A stretch of 64,000 nt of DNA from NCBI RefSeq assembly GCF_000764305.2, contig NW_025946787.1:312611-376610 (forward strand), given 5' to 3'. This DNA comes from Hyalella azteca (taxonomy: Eukaryota > Arthropoda > Malacostraca > Amphipoda > Hyalellidae). Position 1 is the stretch's first letter, and each line of letters starts with the position of its first letter. The translations under genes were made by a program, and so were the position numbers. Below the pieces are notes generated by a model. The model was not told where the DNA came from, made no database searches, and was given only the letters and a program-made list of their open reading frames with translations. Shown here piece by piece: positions 26,166-64,000 of the stretch.

Positions 26166-28610
26166 TCTGTTTAAGAAGTTTTGTGTAATTTTGGTTTGTG
26201 CGTCAATAGTGCGCACTGATTTAACGAACTGTGAGTTTGTTGCTTATCACTGAATTTAACTCGCTCTCGGTTTTCGAGGGCTGGACTTCAAGTGTCGTTT
26301 GGCTCTGCATTTTCTTTTAAACATTATAGAGCTTTTTAGTTTTCAACAAAATAACGGAAACATAGTCTAGATATATATTTTTTCATTTTGGGTTTACTAA
26401 GGAGCACGAATAATCAGTGTAAGTTGCCTATTTCTTCGTGCTTTTTATTTTAAAGGAAATAACTTCAGTTTTGTAAGTTTCCCCTTGTTGAACTTATTTT
26501 CTACCGACGAGTCGTTTGGCATTTTCTAACTTTATCTCAAGTCATCATTGAGCTTTCAGGCAAGCTATTTATGGTTGATATTTGTGATTGCTCTGCTGGT
26601 TGAATGTTCAGTTGAATTTGGAATCAAATCTCATTTACTAATCTTCATTGCTACTATTTCACTATTGTTGCTTCATTCATTTTCAATTAATTCGTTAATT
26701 ACACACTTTCGTATATTCGTATTTTCACTTCTTCTTTTTATTAGTGGCCAGACGATGTTTGCATAATGTTTTTTCCAGTTTTATTTTCTCGTGCAGCTCA
26801 TTGTAAACGCTTTTTTCCGACATATATATATATGAGCAGCGATTTTTCTTGTATTTTTGCTATTATATAATATTTTCGATAAAAGATGCACGAAGCATCC
26901 AATCTGTCTTGTCGTGATCAATCAGTTAACCGCCTGTCACGTGATTAATCCACTGAGAATGTGCGATTAAGTTAAATTAATTAATTAATTAAGATTAATT
27001 TAATTAAGATTAAATCGTGGTAATAGAGACGCTTCCGTGTTGCGCTCTTCATCAGCGACGTGGTAAGTGACGCTCATGTGTGCTGGCATTTAATTGACAA
27101 TAGCTTTGGCAAAGAAGTTCATTGTTTGCCAAAAAACAAGAAAGTAACTACGTATGTCGTGTATTTTCGTGGTTGAACGATGTATCTTGTTGTAAAATGT
27201 ACTCTACTTGAATAATGAAATGAAATAGGAAGCTGAACTGTATTCCTGTTTTGCTGTAATGATGATTTTCAAAGTTGACGGCATAACAGTAGCGTCGTTT
27301 CTGCATGTCGTTGATATCTACAAAGTTGTGATGGCGAGTTGCTGCAATTGTACACCGCGTGTGGTGTAAGGAGACCCTCCTCTTGGGGAATGTGCTTTCT
27401 CTTTCTTGTGCTGTATCGCACTGAGCTGAGCTTTTATATACTATTGCTGCCGCTGTTGATGGTGTAGCTCTTGCTGCAATGATGCACTCGGTGCTGAAGC
27501 TTTGTAACTGGTGTAGTAAAGATTCTCCCTGAGCTGTCGGAGATTATATAGGTACTGACGTGGAGATTTGGATTTAATGCAGAAATTATGATGACTGCCC
27601 TAACATTTGATGCGATGGATGTGCCTACTGATCCACATTTCTCCATAATGGTGTGCGTTATCATCAGTATAAATTTGCAACTGGGGCATAATAATGAATA
27701 AAAAATATGGAGTTAGATTAAGGAAGGCGCCTGGAGATGATGAAGATAACTGCCATTCAAAGGGCGTTTTTTGAATTACTCAGGAAAGACAAGTCTAGTG
27801 AGGATGAATAATTTTGAAATAAAGATGCAAAGAACCTTGCATCATTTCTGTTAAGAGTTGCTTCTTACACTGGCCTTGCGCGCCAGCCTTGCGCTCGCAT
27901 AGCTCCTAACTAGGGAACACCGGCACAATTTCTGAGAAATTAGAGCGCCTAAGGTATCCATGCTAACAAATTGTTAGATGCTGCCGTTGCCTAGGAACTT
28001 TTACAATAACGTCTGCGCTTGCGGCGCACTTGCTCCTGCTTAAGGTTTATCGTTTGTTATTTAATAAAACATTCACGAATTATAATAATCTAGAATTGCG
28101 CTACGGATGTCAGGATGACGAATTTCACATTTTTTGTGAAATAGCTTATATTGAGCTATACCTTGTTCGTTATTTGCTATTGAACTTCCTTGGGATGAAC
28201 ATTATAAGAGTATTATGGAGCTGCGTGAGAACTACCGTACACTACGTTTTAGACTTCTTTATGCTACTTTAGGTGCTCGAGTTTTCTCAACAGCATCATC
28301 TCCGATTGGGAAAGTTACTAGATTTGTGTTTGCAGCTATGGTATTAAATATGGTAAACTCACTGTTAAGCTTGTACTCTATTTAATTCTTAACTTTAAAA
28401 GAACTTGCAATGTCTACGAGAAATTATAAATTGTTCATCGGATCTCAGTTAGCATGTAGGCGTTATTTTACCGAAGCAATTCATGCATCACGTTTGGCTT
28501 TTTACCGACCTTTTTCAATGAATTACCTCATGTATATACCTAATGTTCAAATGAAAAAGTCTTTTTATTGGTATACACATCGGAAGACTTACGATGCCTT
28601 TGATGTGCAG
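26166..28610. other. region just upstream of the warts coding sequence, no gene seen
   Basis: Short ORFs only. TA-rich and TTAATTAA-rich runs occur near 26,820 and 26,970-27,015. The warts promoter is not identifiable; the ATG-bearing exon may be the second exon. Confidence 0.4.
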
Positions 28611-28773
28611 GAAAACTTGTGATGCTACTCGTGCGATGATGACATCAATGATGACGTATCCACGACACTCGGACACGACGCGGTCGCCTGCAGCTCTCGC
28701 CACCTCCCCCGGCTGCACTCAGCTACTGAGGTAGCGAGCTCTGCTGCTGCTCACACGCCCAGGCCTCACACCG
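28611..28773 (+). other. probable 5' leader of warts exon 1, with upstream ATGs
   Basis: A plausible 3' splice site (tgatgtgcag) ends at 28610, so this stretch may be the untranslated start of a spliced exon. It is GC-richer than the DNA before it. It contains at least two upstream ATG contexts: a five-codon ORF from 28622 and a 32-codon ORF from 28636. The transcript boundary is inferred. Confidence 0.4.
28636..28734 (+). other. upstream ORF in frame with the warts start
   Basis: ATG at 28636 opens 32 codons that end in TAG at 28732-28734. This is the same reading frame as the warts ATG at 28774, with 13 open codons between. It may be a translational-control uORF, a stop-readthrough N-terminal extension, or chance. 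Upstream ATGs normally lower downstream initiation; whether this one is translated cannot be seen here. Confidence 0.4.
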
Positions 28774-34399
<5,626 letters not shown>

Positions 34400-37300
34400 G
34401 GGTTTAGCAATTTTAAACTTTTATTTCTTGGAAAATCAGGGATACGCGATTGCAGTCACCTGGCTCGGCAACATGGGTTATTTCTTCTCCCGTTGTATAC
34501 GTCGGAGAGTACATAAAATGAGCAGCGAGCTCTCACTTGCAGGAAAACTAACGTGTTTAGTATCTTCTTCTAAATTTAACGAACCAGTAATTAGGGTGAC
34601 TTGGCTGCATCGTAAAGCTGAAATGACTAATTAGATCGTCCCACAAAAAATGCAACGTTTCCACGAACAATTTATATTTTATTAAGTTGTTACAAATTTT
34701 TGTTAAGTGGTTGCAATAGTATGGCGGTGGACAGGCTTGGCATTATAACGTCTTCATCTAGATCATGTTTTTATTATAATGCTGGCCCATTATCCTCCGC
34801 TCCTGTGCAATATTAATCTGCAGTGGCTTTTGCGTTGCAAGTCAGCAAATATGCGGTGTCATACGTTATTATATTATTTCATGGAGAGTGCACTCGAAGT
34901 GACAGTCAGTGTACAGGGTGGTCAGAGAGGTACTATTCAAATGCTAAATGACTAAATTGTGTATAAGTTTTATATTAACATTAAAGATTATTTACTTAGT
35001 TTTGAGCAACGATTTATACTCGTATTAATTCCTCAAAATATTAGTTGCATTTATTGTTGTGCGGAACATTTTTTGTTTGGACCGTACTTTTCAAACGCGA
35101 CAGATTGATTTCATTAGCATCAAAGAAGGAAGTTGTGTCAAAATTTGAACGCTTGTGTTGCTTGCATAAACGTAGAAATTATTCCATTAAATCTGTTCTC
35201 CTCCCCTCTTTCTGATCACCCTGAAGTGCGGTTCCAATTCTCCCTTCTTGTATGTTTGTCGTTGCTTTCGAGTGTTCTCTGAGTTTTCGAAACTTGTTAA
35301 GTAAGGATGAATTGTTCTTGACTCCAGTATCTGCAGAGTTGGTATTATATTGCTTATGGATTGTTCCAGTTTACTTGCCGGCAATTTGCTTTTAGTCGTC
35401 GGCGAGTTGCGCTGGAGTGCAGGATGCTAGTCATAGGGTTGCTGTAGCTGATGGACTCGCCAACGCTTCAGCAACAGTTATATGAAATATTCTTAGACTT
35501 TATTGAGGTGATCTTAGGTTTATTGACGCACTTAGCACCGCATCTAAGAGGGTGACTCATGGCGTCATCATATAAATGGATGTTGCTGCCAGCTGCCACT
35601 GTTTTGAAGTGTGCCAGTTTTAATGGTCTTTAAATTAGGGACTTTTAGTCAGATTTTCATCTTTTATTGTGTATGATGAATGCATTTTTAAGAGAAAAAT
35701 TGTTCCCAAATTGCTTTCGACATATTTGAAAAACTTTGAATGTTGATTAGCCTGTTCTTAAATATTAGAGGTTTGCTATAACCGTCTGATCTATGTGCTC
35801 AAGCTAGGTAAAGATGTTGCAACATCAGCGTTAGTATTTTTCGAAGTTAATGTTTTGTTCTCTGCAGGATGTAATGCTACAAGAACGGTCAAGCGAGCTG
35901 ACCATGTGTTGCAGTGCATGTATTTTAGTGGCTTCTCAAGTTTGGTTTTAGAACGATTACCTCCTTGAAAAAGTTTTCACTTGATCAATTCATTCTCTGA
36001 AATATAAATGTTATCGGATATTTTTGATCATGAGTTCGCAACTTAGCGACCGTTTATTGATTTGAAATTTATAGATGGCTTGAGAGTTCTAACCTTCTAC
36101 CGCGGTATGTCACTCTCCGGGAACATAACTTTCAACTTAAATTATACGAAAACTATTGAATGTAGCAACCTGAGGACGTTTGTACGCAATAGAGAACATT
36201 TTCAAGTTGTTGTACCTAGCGGCAATCATCAGTGCAAGTCATTTTGCGCTCACTAGCAACGTATCCTTTTGGGGGAATTAGGCTTGTGACAATACTGCTC
36301 CTGTTACTCATGTCAGGCGGTAGAGGGTTAACTCGGTAGATTGAAATTATTTTATCGTTAGCGCGGCATGGCTTTTGACTGAGAAAGCATCACAAATAAA
36401 AGAATGTAATCACAAGTTACCAAACTTATCTGTGGCAATGCTAGATTACCCGCCAGTGCGGAACTAACTATTGTTCTAGACAGGTCCGAGACTTACAGCG
36501 TTGGTATGAAGCGAGTGTAGGTTCAAGAAGTGATGGTTTGTTGTGCATACTACTAGAATGGACCTGTTAAGATTCTCAGATTTGTTACTTTTTATCAGTT
36601 CAATTGTTTATTCTGCTTGTTCTTCAGCCTTCTTGTCAGTTGAAGGTAATGACTTTATCTATAGAAGTAAAAGACGATCGTGATGTGTCACGTGGGTTAG
36701 GTTTGGCTTCAGAGTCCTTTTATCATTGATTTGGTCCAGTTTAAAATGACCTGGTTCTGCTTATCCTAGGTGGATTCATGCCGATTAGTGGTTTACAGCA
36801 GATGGATATTTTAGTGTCTTTAAACGTGTGTATGCTCAAAATATGGAGTTATAGGTTTCTTTGCACCCATGTTCGCTTAAATGTGTGTCCTGACTTGTGC
36901 TTTGGTCCAACTCAACTTCTAAGTAAAACTCTCTGCGGTATGCGCTCAGTTTATAACTGTGCAAATTTTTCATGCATTAAATGTCAAATTATGTTCACAT
37001 ATTTACTCGATATCTAATTAATGGGTATGTCTTTTGATAAACTAGTTGTCAGTCATTTTGAGTGACAATTCGCCAGTGCATCGCGTTGTTTTGGTGATTT
37101 TTTCATTCAAATGAATAAATGTATGCTCAAATTTCCTGTTACATTATGCTAAAAATTGTTATTATTAATTAGTGATTATTCAGTGTTATCACGATTCATG
37201 AAAAATACGAGTCACGTCATGAGTGTGTAATGAGTCTTGAAAAGCAATCCTGCTTTCTATGACTATCAAGCTTGGACGCGATGGTTGTAGTCCATGAATC

Positions 37301-38817
37301 GTTTGTCGGGGATCTATTTTTGCCCATCATGTGAAGCGGGCTGGAATTTTAGGCTTGCCAATATATAATTCAGTATTAATCATACTGGCAATACTGCTGG
37401 AAAGTTTGTTTAATGGGAAGTTTGTGGTGAGAGCAACGCGCGTATGGACTCGAGTGCAGTGATTATTTTTAGCTAACAATTCATTTTATCGTGGAAACCG
37501 ATAAGAGCTTTCCCAATTATTGTCTGACTAGTATTAAATTTTTATACAAACTTGTAAATAATATATATAATTATTATTCGTTGTAAATTGTATTTCTGTG
37601 TATTGTAAATATCTATTTTGGCGAGAATTTTTTTCATTTCTCCTCAACATCTTCACCCTTCGTCCTTTGATGAACAAAATAGCCCATATTACCGTGTACC
37701 GTTAAGCTCGAAGATATGACAAATAATGCTCTGGCTTACATCTTGTTTGTTTATTATGCATCAGATTTGTTTCACCCGAATTAAGGTAAAGAAAGCGAAC
37801 GTCTGGTGGGTCATCAATCCTTGCCGTTGTGAATCGAAGTCGGACTATCAACATGTAACTTAGGTTTAGTTGCCTAAAGTTTACTAGCGCTTCAGCTATA
37901 TAGCTGTCTCGCGTCAATAGGCAAGGCTAATATCGCTAATGAGATGAAAGGTCTGAATTGTAGAAAAGTTTCTCTAATCAAAAACTGTTCTTTATAAACA
38001 AGGGTCGGAAGTTTTTAGTGTCTCGTCCCCTAAGCTGGCTTGACACAAGCAGCGTTAGCATCTCAACGAGACGAAGTAACGAGGGACAGGTTACAAGAAA
38101 CAGAAAGGAAGACACTCGAACAGGAAAGAAGCTGCTTACACTGTACGTCGGCCGCCCGCACGTGTGAGACTGAAAAGAAATGTACGGAATCCTTCCTACA
38201 ATAAATCGTAACCCCACAATTAGGATTAGGTCACAATAGGATTAGGCGCTCGGTCACAATATCCCTAAGGACGCGAACTCCCATTAGACTTCTGATGAGC
38301 ACAGACACGCGTCAGAAGACCTCCTGATGAGGGACAATTTATGATCGTCGAAATGCGTAATTACAGAAATTATAACAGAGATCAGGTTGAGAGTTGTTTC
38401 TAACCCCACAAGCTTTAAACACAGTCGAAAAAGGCAAAAAATTAGTGGTTTTAGTGGAGTGTAGAACTTGATACAGCGCGGCCGCAAAAATTTGTTCAAT
38501 GCCAAACTTCCATGCAAATATCGAAGAACTTGTTCTGGAATCAATTACCAAAAATTCTCTACCATGTATAATTCAGAATTGTATGCCACGTGCCATTTGT
38601 CGAACAGTATATTCAAGATTGAATCCAAACTGACATATGTCGATGCGCCACCAAGGGCATCGTCAGAATTTTTTTTCGTTTCGTTTAGAACTCGAAATAC
38701 AAACGATTTGTTTGGCTCCATAAAAAGCCACCTACCCCAGCTTACTTTATTAACTTTTGAATAGATTAGTATGAAAACATAACTCGTTGGTGCAAATGTT
38801 ATTAGAAATTTCAACGA
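34400..38817. other. warts 3' UTR and intergenic DNA
   Basis: No coding region is recognised. The warts 3' UTR begins at 34400 and its end is unclear; AATAAA occurs near 36,393 and 37,113. A piggyBac-like MITE lies at 36089-36331. Confidence 0.45.
36089..36331. mobile_element. piggyBac-like MITE, copy 1
   Basis: It has the same 240-bp sequence as 57758-57997, with the right end GGCGGTAGAGGGTTAA and the left end CTAACCTTCTACCGC, where the target TTAA has decayed to CTAA. It lies between warts and the mannosidase. A short ORF inside it (36062-36256) is not a gene. Confidence 0.8.
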
Positions 38818-38900
38818 GTCGTGAATGACCGAGTGGTACGCGATTGAGTTAAACATGCGTTTTCACGTTCTGCTGGTCCGCGTTCGATTCTACCTACCTC
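38818..38900 (+). mobile_element. tRNA-Ser-like SINE head or tRNA pseudogene
   Basis: TGACCGAGTGG (38826-38836) resembles a tRNA-Ser box A and CGTTCGATTCT (38881-38891) resembles box B, with the roughly 45-base spacing expected for a long variable arm. Acceptor-stem pairing is not evident, so this is more likely a SINE or pseudogene than a working tRNA. Confidence 0.5.
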
Positions 38901-39544
38901 GAAGTCTGTGAAAATATCGAAGTGGTCTATTAAGATCCCTCAGACACTAATGAGACGAATTTTTGTTTTCCCGCTTATAATTTCGTAAAATCTAAATCGA
39001 TTTTGAGTATTTTGTGTGAGTTTGCGAAGTCAACTTTCTAGCGCATTAAATTGCCTCAAAGGGAGCGCAGCCATGCACCACCAATTTTGTGCACCAATAA
39101 GCCCTGAATCGAACGCCTTGGATCTCTCCGGACCTACACCAATCAGCCGTGCACCACTCGGCTTTGTACTCTTCCGGCCTTGACCACCACCTGCCGTGCA
39201 CCACCAGGGCATCGTTAAATTACGTAATTTTATGTTCACCGCATCTGAGGTTAGGTTTCAGGTAGCGTAGTTCTGTTCCAAAATTTATTGTCCTTCGACA
39301 AGTGGCCGTTCGATCAAGGGCTGGTTCGACCCACGGCCTAGGTACGGACGGCTTAAAGTGTTGAAGGCTACGTTCCGGAAGGCAGGAATCATGATGGTCC
39401 ATTATATCCAGGGCAGTGGTGGTCTTCGGCAGGCGACCCGCCTCAAATACCCTACCGAATCGACACCTTTCCGAACTTGCCTGTGGACTCAAACTCAAAA
39501 CCTAACTTTACACTCAACTTAACAACTTTTAAGTAGGTACTATC

Positions 39545-40125
39545 AATACGCCGCGTTAGGAATTATCACATATTTTTACATTACTTCGTTTTCAATAAAA
39601 ACGTAAAAACGCATTTTCAAGCAACCCATCAACTTATAAATTATTGAAGGACTTATTAGTTGTTAGGTTACTTATAAAATGCGTTTATTAGTTTTATTTG
39701 AAAACGAAGAAATGCAAATATCTGTAATAATTCCTACCGCATCGTATATAATACCTACTTACATAAGTAATATTCCAAAATTCAAGCAAATCCGTTCAGG
39801 ATTGAAGAACTCATGGGTTGTTAAGTTGCTTAAAAAATTTGTTTATTCGTTTGAATTGAAAACGAAGTAATGCAGAAATCTGTAATAATTCCTACCGCTT
39901 TGGATTGATAGTAGCTACTCTTATTCGAAAATTCAAGCAAATCCGTTCAGTATTGAAGGACTTATGAGTTGTTAAGTTGCTTAAAAATGCGCTTATTTGT
40001 TTTAATTAAAAACGCAGTAATGTAAAAATATGTTATAATTCCTACCACAGCATATTGACAATACCTACTTATATTCCAAAGTATAAGCAAATCCGTTCAG
40101 TATTGAAGGACTTATGATATGTTAG
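39545..40125. repeat. tandem repeat, 150-158-bp unit, with one inverted copy at its left end
   Basis: GAAGGACTTAT-like landmarks recur at 39646, 39804, 39955 and 40105, with AAGCAAATCCGTTCAG and TAATTCCTACC inside. The segment 39545-39645 is a reversed, diverged version of the same unit. It ends about 480 bp before the mannosidase ATG. Confidence 0.85.
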
Positions 40126-40608
40126 TCCGCAGGCGTGTTCGGAGAAGTGTCGATTCGGTTTAACATATTTTATTCCCTAAATAGGTGAAATTCCGCCATT
40201 TTCTCTCATAAATTGGATAAAGTATGTAGATAAATTTAGTTTCAATGGAATTTCAGAGCAGAATAATGAGAATAGCATGCACAGTCAGCGAAATTTGTTA
40301 TGTACAAAACTCGCGGCAATCATAAAGATGAATAAAGAATGATCGCAACAAAATCTTCCGCGTAAATCGATTCCCAAAAAGATAATCGTTACTTGCTGTG
40401 TTTACTCAATGAAACTTGACAACCAAAAGGTTCAAATTCGCCACAGTAAAGTTACTCTAAATCAGGGTAAAATCGACTGTTGACAAAATTCGCAGACGAT
40501 TTCTCCCATTGCCGTCGACGTAGTAACTTCATGTCTGACAGTGGCTTTGAGAGTGCGGTGATGGAAGTGTTGCTGCTTCACTTACTAGTACGTTAATTTT
40601 TGACAGCC

Positions 40609-61090
<20,482 letters not shown>

Positions 61091-64000
61091 CGACAGCCTT
61101 GTGTTGAGAACACGACAGACCCATCCACCTCGACCGTCATGTCTCTGACGACCGTTCGTTCTGGAAAACGCTGATTTGACTTTGAAAAAATCTTCGATGT
61201 CACAGTCATAGGTTAAGTAGACATGAATTTATAAACACCAGCTTTATTATGCGTTCGATTGCGCTCGCCGATGTTGAAAATAAGTATATGATGGCATTTT
61301 TACTTGCTGGAGATGAGGGATATTTTAGTCCTTTATCATTGCTCGGATGGTTGGGGTAGCGCTCCAATTGCTCGGATGAAGTTTTCATGCGTCGCTAAAC
61401 GTTAATTAAATAATACTGGACGGTGTGTCTGGCTCACTATTTATTCAAGACATTTCACTCCGATGGGTATGCTCTACATTTTAGTTCATCCTAGACACTT
61501 AATGATGAATGGACGAATTCTTTATTTGATTACATTTCCGAACATGCGTCCTAGTGCCGAGCTCCCAAATGCTCGTTCGTAAATTGCGATGTTTCATGAC
61601 TGTTAAATTGATTTCATTTCTCAATGATGGAAGTCCGTATCATAATGTGCTGCTTGAATTATACTTTTCGTATGCTCATTATCAATTGACAATTGAATAG
61701 AACCCGCATCGTGAACATTCAATGCAGGAACGAACATCACGCTTGAGTTACATTGATCATGACAAAGTGAGCATTTTACTCACTGGTTATTGTAGACATT
61801 TGTCCGCATTTTAGCGGACCACTTGCAATTCTAAGAAATTCATGGAGTTGACATGCAGCCTTATATATGTGTTGAAATGTGTTTGTTACTGTCCAGTTAT
61901 GCCGCACTATGCTTGATTGCCGCCTCTGCGGCTGTGATCAGCAGATGGGATGCAACAATTGAACTCTGAATTGGAAAATTGCTCAGCAAGTCAATTTTTT
62001 CCCGGAGTAGCTCCACAGGAGCACGTGGCTTAAGTATGGTTTATTCAGTGTTCAGTTCCAATTCATTTTCATATTGAATCATTATTTTGTCTTTTGAGTG
62101 TGTGGTTAATATCTCGTTATATTGAACAACTTGGTGCTTTTCAATCAGTCTTCTGACAAAATTAGTTTTGCTTTGCTCGCTCTAATCGTGACTTTCGGCA
62201 TGCGCATTGAAGGATGTACTCCGCTTTTATCGAGCATCGCTGTAATGGAATTTTTTAATATGGCTTAGCTTCATTTCCGACCCCAAGACTGTGGAAACCT
62301 TATACAGAACAGCTACTGAATTTATTGCCGTCATTTTTTTTTCTAACCGGAGCTATGAAATGTTATAGAATAGTTCATTTGGTCAGTCAGTGAAAGAAGT
62401 AACTTGTAATTTATTAAAGAATTAATATAATATTTATTTTTAATTGTATTGAAATAATAATCACATTCCTGCTCAATGGCATCCTAATCGGTCGTAAAAA
62501 TATGGTGACCGCACAACGTGCTTCAGAGCATCCTATTTTTTATCCCTCGTTATCCGTGAGCGGAGAGTCGAATGGTAAATACGAATATAAAATAAAGGTA
62601 TTAAGTAGCAGTAGCCATGCCAGATTAGGTGCAGGGGCCATACTTTCAAAACTCGCTAAGTGAACGTAAGTACTTACGCTCTATTTTCTTGTCTATGATT
62701 GGTGGATTTTGCTTGCGTGGCCATCAATGATTGGCTGCTGGACTTACGATCTCCTACATTTTTTGAAAGTATGGGCCCTTGTCTCATTATCTATCCCTTC
62801 ATGTAGATGCGCTCATAACAACGCGTAGAGTAGCGCTGTAGCGACGGTCTTCGAAAATTGCATTGCTCGTACGCTCAAATTTGACTCAAATTTCTCGCTT
62901 TAATTTCTATTCAATTAAACACTGATTGCAGTCATCGAATTAAGAAATTTAGGTAGCACGTTGAAAATTGTCAATTATAATGAAATTCTACTACAGAATG
63001 GTAGTACTAAATGGTAAATTCATAGTTTTGAATTGCTGTATCTCGTGTAATTTTTTAAATTGCCATGTGTCTACGAATTCTTTTGTATTTTGTTGCGATT
63101 AATATGAGTAAAGTAGTTAATGCACGGATAATATAAATGCTGAAAGTATTATTAATCATCGCTTTTGAAGTGTGGTGTTTGTGATGATCGTATTAGAAAT
63201 TTTTTAAAACTTTTTTAGCTCAAATGTATCAAAGAATCTTATTCCCTTGGGTTCTTTATTTCGGGGGAAAATTACTGTACAATTACTGTACTGACAGTAC
63301 AGGAATAATTTTTTTTGGTCTTGATGTAGAAGCATTATATGTATAACCTGCCTATTCGTTATCGATTGTGTGATTACAAATAATGAGTCGTTCGGGTACA
63401 TGAAATAAAGAGAAAAAAATTGTCGAGGACGTAATTTTCAATTTTGGGCGCATAAAGTTGACAAATCTATTAAAATTTATGCAATTGTTTAGCCCGACAT
63501 GTGGCTCCCCTGCCACCAGATGATAGTCCTGGCACTGTACGGAATATAATGCAAGTATTCATTGTAAATAGTAAGAGTATATGCAGCGTTTGGTACGCGC
63601 GTTTGTTTAAATTGTATATTTTATGAAATTGACGTTATGTTGTTGATGTTATGGGTGATATGATGTAAGAACATTAATTCTAGGTCTCTAATTAGGCTAC
63701 AGGAAGAAGCTAGCTTCGTAATACTGCTCTTGTATTGCGCTTGTGTTCAGTTGTGACTTGGCTAAGATATCCGACACTTACACTTCCTTCATCAAGGTTA
63801 TCCTTCATTTTTCTCGTGGGAATGAAAACGCCCTATGTACATTAGAGGGTACATGCAAAATTTTTAATCCTTCTCTAAAAGCTACATCTTATTCCAGTAT
63901 TTTTAGCTTTTATGACATGCAAGCTATGTGCAGACGGGATAAAGTAAGTAGTAATAGTGGACTTGCGACCGCCCAGAACATGCTTCCGTTTCTTGAGATC
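61091..64000 (+). other. probable 3' UTR and flank of the mannosidase gene
   Basis: No convincing coding region is seen. AATAAA motifs occur near 62,591 and 63,403, so the transcript may end at either place. A MITE copy sits at 62634-62777. The rest is AT-rich unique-looking sequence. The extent of the UTR is inferred. Confidence 0.4.
62634..62777. mobile_element. MITE family with GGGCCATACTTTC ends, copy 5 (reversed)
   Basis: Ends GGGGCCATACTTTCAAAA and TTTGAAAGTATGGGCCC flank the family core in reverse orientation. It lies downstream of the mannosidase stop, possibly within the 3' UTR. Confidence 0.85.

Noticed and set aside
36062..36256. 64-aa ORF
   Set aside because: It lies within the piggyBac-like MITE and is not kept intact in the other copy.

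Overview
This window is animal nuclear DNA, most likely from an arthropod and plausibly a malacostracan crustacean (the crustacean placement is inference). The evidence is GT-AG introns splitting conserved proteins, GC-rich exons in AT-rich surroundings, a Warts kinase whose linker resembles the insect protein, and dense minisatellites, MITEs, a mariner derivative and tRNA-derived SINEs. There are no operons, Shine-Dalgarno sites, CRISPR arrays or phage genes.

Two complete protein-coding genes are supported, both on the + strand, head to tail and 6.2 kb apart. The first (28,774-34,399, 8 coding exons, 1,222 aa predicted) is warts/LATS, the NDR-family kinase of the Hippo pathway. It has PPxY motifs, a MOB-binding segment, a full kinase domain, the activation-loop Ser, the hydrophobic-motif Thr and a C-terminal VYV. 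The second (40,609-61,090, 10 coding exons, 647 aa predicted) is a Golgi class I alpha-1,2-mannosidase (GH47, alpha-Man-Ia/MAN1A type), a type II membrane enzyme of N-glycan trimming. All exon phases join without a frame break in both genes. The two genes work in unrelated pathways, and nothing suggests they are functionally linked.

Layout: 1-28,600 has no recognisable gene. It holds many tandem arrays (units of about 41, 53, 72-73, 90-92 and 150 bp), a 450-bp CTG/TTG tract, a perfect 25-bp hairpin, MITE copies and one GC-rich coding-like block on the minus strand (about 7,000-7,321). 28.6-34.4 kb is warts. 34.4-40.6 kb is intergenic, with a piggyBac-like MITE, a tRNA-Ser-like SINE head and a 150-bp array with an inverted copy. 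40.6-61.1 kb is the mannosidase, whose introns carry a dimeric tRNA SINE, minisatellites ending at two 3' splice sites, MITEs nested in a minisatellite, a piggyBac-like MITE 8 bp from a 5' splice site, and a foldback-like mariner. 61.1-64.0 kb is probably 3' UTR and flank with one more MITE.

I found no clear evidence of a new multi-gene system. The more unusual observations are the mariner whose two ends both derive from its 3' end, minisatellites abutting splice sites, an in-frame upstream ORF before warts, an SPYTLPP repeat in the Warts linker, and a possible phase-0 cassette exon in mannosidase intron 2.
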